From an uncultured Flavobacteriales bacterium (GTDB lineage: Bacteria; Bacteroidota; Bacteroidia; Palsa-965), in contig CALJIF010000110.1 in assembly GCA_937974275.1 (NCBI GenBank), forward strand, positions 1 through 6,550: a stretch of 6,550 nucleotides of DNA. The letters are read 5' to 3'. Positions 4,417-6,550 of this stretch are shown here, in pieces (the first letter of the stretch is position 1; each line of letters begins with the position of its first letter). Both the position numbers and the translations under genes were made by a program. The notes beneath the pieces are model-generated. The model was not told the DNA's origin and made no database searches. It saw only the letters and a list, made by a program, of their open reading frames with translations.

Positions 4417-5769
4417 ATGAAGAAATTTTTCACAACAATTCGCAACATATTCTCCATTGAGGAGTTGCGTCAGCGTATCATCTACACTCTGGGCTTTTTG
4501 TTAATCTATCGCCTGGGTTCGTATGTGGTATTGCCGGGTGTTGATCCGGCTGCGCTGGCGAACAGCTCTCAAAATGATGAGGGGATTTTGCAATTGATCA
4601 ACATTTTTGCCGGTGGTGCATTCTCTCGCGCTTCAATTTTTGCGCTGGGTATCATGCCTTACATTTCGGCTTCCATTATTCTTCAACTTTTAACAATGGC
4701 ATTGCCGGCTTTCCAGCGTATGCAGCGTGAAGGTGAAAGTGGAAGAAAGAAAATTAACCAGTACACACGTTATCTGACCGTTGCTATTACAGCAATGCAG
4801 GCTGTAGGTTATCTGGCTACGCAAGTTGTTAGCAAGCCCGGAGCTGTTCCTGAAACATCACAGTTTTGGTGGATTCAGTCGGTAGTGGTGTTGGTTACGG
4901 GAACTATGTTTGTAATGTGGTTAGGTGAAAAAATTACAGACAAGGGTATCGGAAACGGTATTTCGTTGATCATCATGATTGGTATCATTGCTCGCTTGCC
5001 TTTTGCTGTGAGTTCTGAATTCGGTTCACGATTGGAAGCAGAAGGTGGTGGATTGATCATGTTCTTGATTGAACTTGCGGTACTTTTGATTATTGTTATC
5101 GGATGTATTTTGTTAGTTCAAGGTACACGTCGTATCCCGATCCATTTCGCGAAACGAATCGTTGGAAATCGTCAATACGGTGGTCAGCGTAGTTTTATTC
5201 CTTTGAAGGTGAATGCATCCGGTGTAATGCCGATCATTTTCGCTCAGGCTATCGTTATGATTCCTATTCAGTTGGCAGGATTCGCTACAGGATCCGAAGG
5301 TGAGGCCGGATGGTTTGTTACCCAGTTTGGTAATCCTTATGGATTCTGGTATAACATGGTGACCGCATTGTTAATCGTCTTGTTTACTTATTTCTACACT
5401 GCGATTACGGTCAATCCAAAGACAATGGCTGACGAATTGAAACGTAATGAAGGTTACATTCCGGGTGTTAAGCCCGGCAATAAGACCGCAGAATACATTG
5501 ACGCAGTGATGTCTCGCATTACTTTACCGGGCGCCTTGATGCTTGCATTCGTTGCTGCATTGCCTGCCGTGGTAATTAATTTCGGAGTATCTAACGAATT
5601 TGCACAGTTTTACGGTGGAACCAGTATCCTCATCCTTGTGGGTGTGGTGTTGGATACACTGCAACAGATTGAGAGTTATTTATTAATGCGCCATTACGAT
5701 GGTCTGATGAAGTCCGGCCGGATTAAGGGTCGTTCATCGGTTGGTATGCAGGCCCAGGCCCAGTACTAA
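4417..5769 (+). CDS. secY: Protein translocase subunit SecY
   Basis: The 450-aa product is SecY, the channel subunit of the SecYEG translocon in the inner membrane. About ten hydrophobic segments can be seen, roughly at 20-40, 70-95, 118-138, 151-169, 180-197, 212-235, 268-290, 311-333, 368-390 and 400-420. Family motifs are LPGVD (39-43), the plug and second-helix region GGAFSRASIFALGIMPYISA (66-85), GIGNGISLIIM (177-187) and the loop GYIPGVKPGNKTAEYI (346-361). In that loop the position of the functionally important E. coli R357 is K352. I chose the ATG at 4417, one base after rplO; an in-frame TTG at 4381 lies inside rplO and is rejected. One base also separates the stop from map. Confidence 0.97.
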   Translation: MKKFFTTIRNIFSIEELRQRIIYTLGFLLIYRLGSYVVLPGVDPAALANSSQNDEGILQLINIFAGGAFSRASIFALGIMPYISASIILQLLTMALPAFQRMQREGESGRKKINQYTRYLTVAITAMQAVGYLATQVVSKPGAVPETSQFWWIQSVVVLVTGTMFVMWLGEKITDKGIGNGISLIIMIGIIARLPFAVSSEFGSRLEAEGGGLIMFLIELAVLLIIVIGCILLVQGTRRIPIHFAKRIVGNRQYGGQRSFIPLKVNASGVMPIIFAQAIVMIPIQLAGFATGSEGEAGWFVTQFGNPYGFWYNMVTALLIVLFTYFYTAITVNPKTMADELKRNEGYIPGVKPGNKTAEYIDAVMSRITLPGALMLAFVAALPAVVINFGVSNEFAQFYGGTSILILVGVVLDTLQQIESYLLMRHYDGLMKSGRIKGRSSVGMQAQAQY

Positions 5770-5770
5770 T

Positions 5771-6550
5771 ATGATTCATTATAAGACGCAGGAAGAGATA
5801 GAGCTCATCCGACTTAGTTCTTTACTTGTTGGCAAAACCTTAGCGGCAGTAGCTGAGAAAATTGGAGAAGGGGTGACCACTATTCAATTGGACGCAATTG
5901 CTGAGGAATTCATCCGTGATAACGGAGGCAAACCTGCATTCAAAGGGTACAACGGGTTTCCGGGTACACTTTGTATAAGTGTTAATTCTCAGGTGGTACA
6001 CGGAATACCGGGGAAGTACGAACTGAAAGACGGTGACGTGGTTTCGGTTGATTGTGGGGTTGTAATGAATGGTTTTTTTGGAGATTCTGCTTTTACCTTT
6101 CCTATAGGAAACGTTAAAGAAGAGGTTCGACAATTGCTGCGTGTTACGCGCGAATCCTTGTATAAGGGCATTGAGCAAGTCGCGGAAGGAAATCGTTTGG
6201 GAGATGTGGGCTTCGCGATTCAGGATCATGCCGAGAAGCATGGTTATTCCGTAGTTCGTGAATTGGTTGGACATGGAATTGGACGTCACTTGCACGAATC
6301 GCCGGAAGTTCCGAATTACGGAAAGAAGGGTAGCGGACCGAAGTTGTCAGAGGGGTTGGTTATTGCGATTGAACCCATGATTAACTTGGGTAAGCGCAGT
6401 ATTCGCCAGGAGAAGGATGGATGGACGATTACAACATCTGACGGTTTGCCGTCTGCACATTATGAGCATACGGTTGCTGTGGTTCAGGGTAAAGCCAGTA
6501 TTTTGTCTTCGTTTGAAAAGATCGAAGATGTTTTGAAAAATAGAAAGATT
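5771..6550 (+). CDS. map: Type I methionine aminopeptidase (runs off right edge)
   Basis: The 260 codons visible are open to the window end. Map removes the initiator Met from nascent proteins in the cytoplasm, using a dinuclear metal centre in a pita-bread fold. All five metal ligands are present: D94 (SVDCG), D105 (FFGDS), H168 (VGHGIGRH), E201 (AIEPM) and E232 (YEHT). The substrate-contact histidines H77 (VVHGIP) and H175 (HLHESPEV) are also there. There is no N-terminal extension, as in E. coli Map (264 aa), so probably only a few C-terminal codons are missing. The ATG is one base after the secY stop. Direct secY-map adjacency without adk is typical of Bacteroidota; infA and rpmJ would be expected next. 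Confidence 0.96.
   Translation, partial: MIHYKTQEEIELIRLSSLLVGKTLAAVAEKIGEGVTTIQLDAIAEEFIRDNGGKPAFKGYNGFPGTLCISVNSQVVHGIPGKYELKDGDVVSVDCGVVMNGFFGDSAFTFPIGNVKEEVRQLLRVTRESLYKGIEQVAEGNRLGDVGFAIQDHAEKHGYSVVRELVGHGIGRHLHESPEVPNYGKKGSGPKLSEGLVIAIEPMINLGKRSIRQEKDGWTITTSDGLPSAHYEHTVAVVQGKASILSSFEKIEDVLKNRKI

Noticed and set aside
4127..4457. Overlapping minus-strand open frames of 94 and 106 codons
   Set aside because: They are antisense to rplO and the secY start, with no recognisable domain; shadow frames.
5840..6295. 151-codon open frame on the minus strand
   Set aside because: It lies antisense to map, whose catalytic residues are all intact; the translation shows no recognisable domain and is a shadow frame.

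Overview
This window is an internal stretch of a bacterial S10-spc ribosomal protein operon, all on the + strand. The order is 3' end of rpsQ, rplN, rplX, rplE, rpsN, rpsH, rplF, rplR, rpsE, rpmD, rplO, secY, then map running to the right edge. Every gene is recognisable from its translated protein and none is broken. The window is ordinary housekeeping sequence: I see no mobile element, CRISPR array, tRNA, rRNA or novel gene system.

The organism is most likely a member of the Bacteroidota. The evidence is the secY-map junction with no adk between them, the style of the ribosomal proteins (zinc-free 89-aa S14, L6 with an extra segment near residues 127-135, SecY with PGVKPG in the fifth cytoplasmic loop), moderate GC content, and start codons mostly preceded by A-rich sequence instead of a Shine-Dalgarno (SD) motif. 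I cannot name a class or genus.

Layout: 1-122 is the S17 tail. 154-1420 holds L14, L24 and L5, tightly packed. 1421-1457 is a short gap with a Bacteroidota-like -7 promoter motif. 1458-1727 is S14. 1728-1812 is the longest gap (85 bp), with a perfect 20-bp palindrome and a 17-bp direct repeat. 1813-2211 is S8 and 2230-2781 is L6, which has a strong SD. 2839-3195 is L18 and 3236-3754 is S5; the gap before each holds a perfect short inverted repeat. 3766-4415 holds L30 and L15. 4417-5769 is SecY, and 5771 to the right edge is methionine aminopeptidase. No stretch over 100 bp lacks a gene.

The genes work together: eleven encode parts of the two ribosomal subunits, SecY forms the membrane channel for nascent proteins, and Map removes the initiator methionine from new chains. 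The most interesting non-coding signal is that three of the four longest gaps carry perfect inverted repeats ending 14-17 nt before a start codon (rpsH, rplR, rpsE). The strongest, before rpsH, overlaps a direct repeat that allows competing RNA folds. A regulatory role is inference only.
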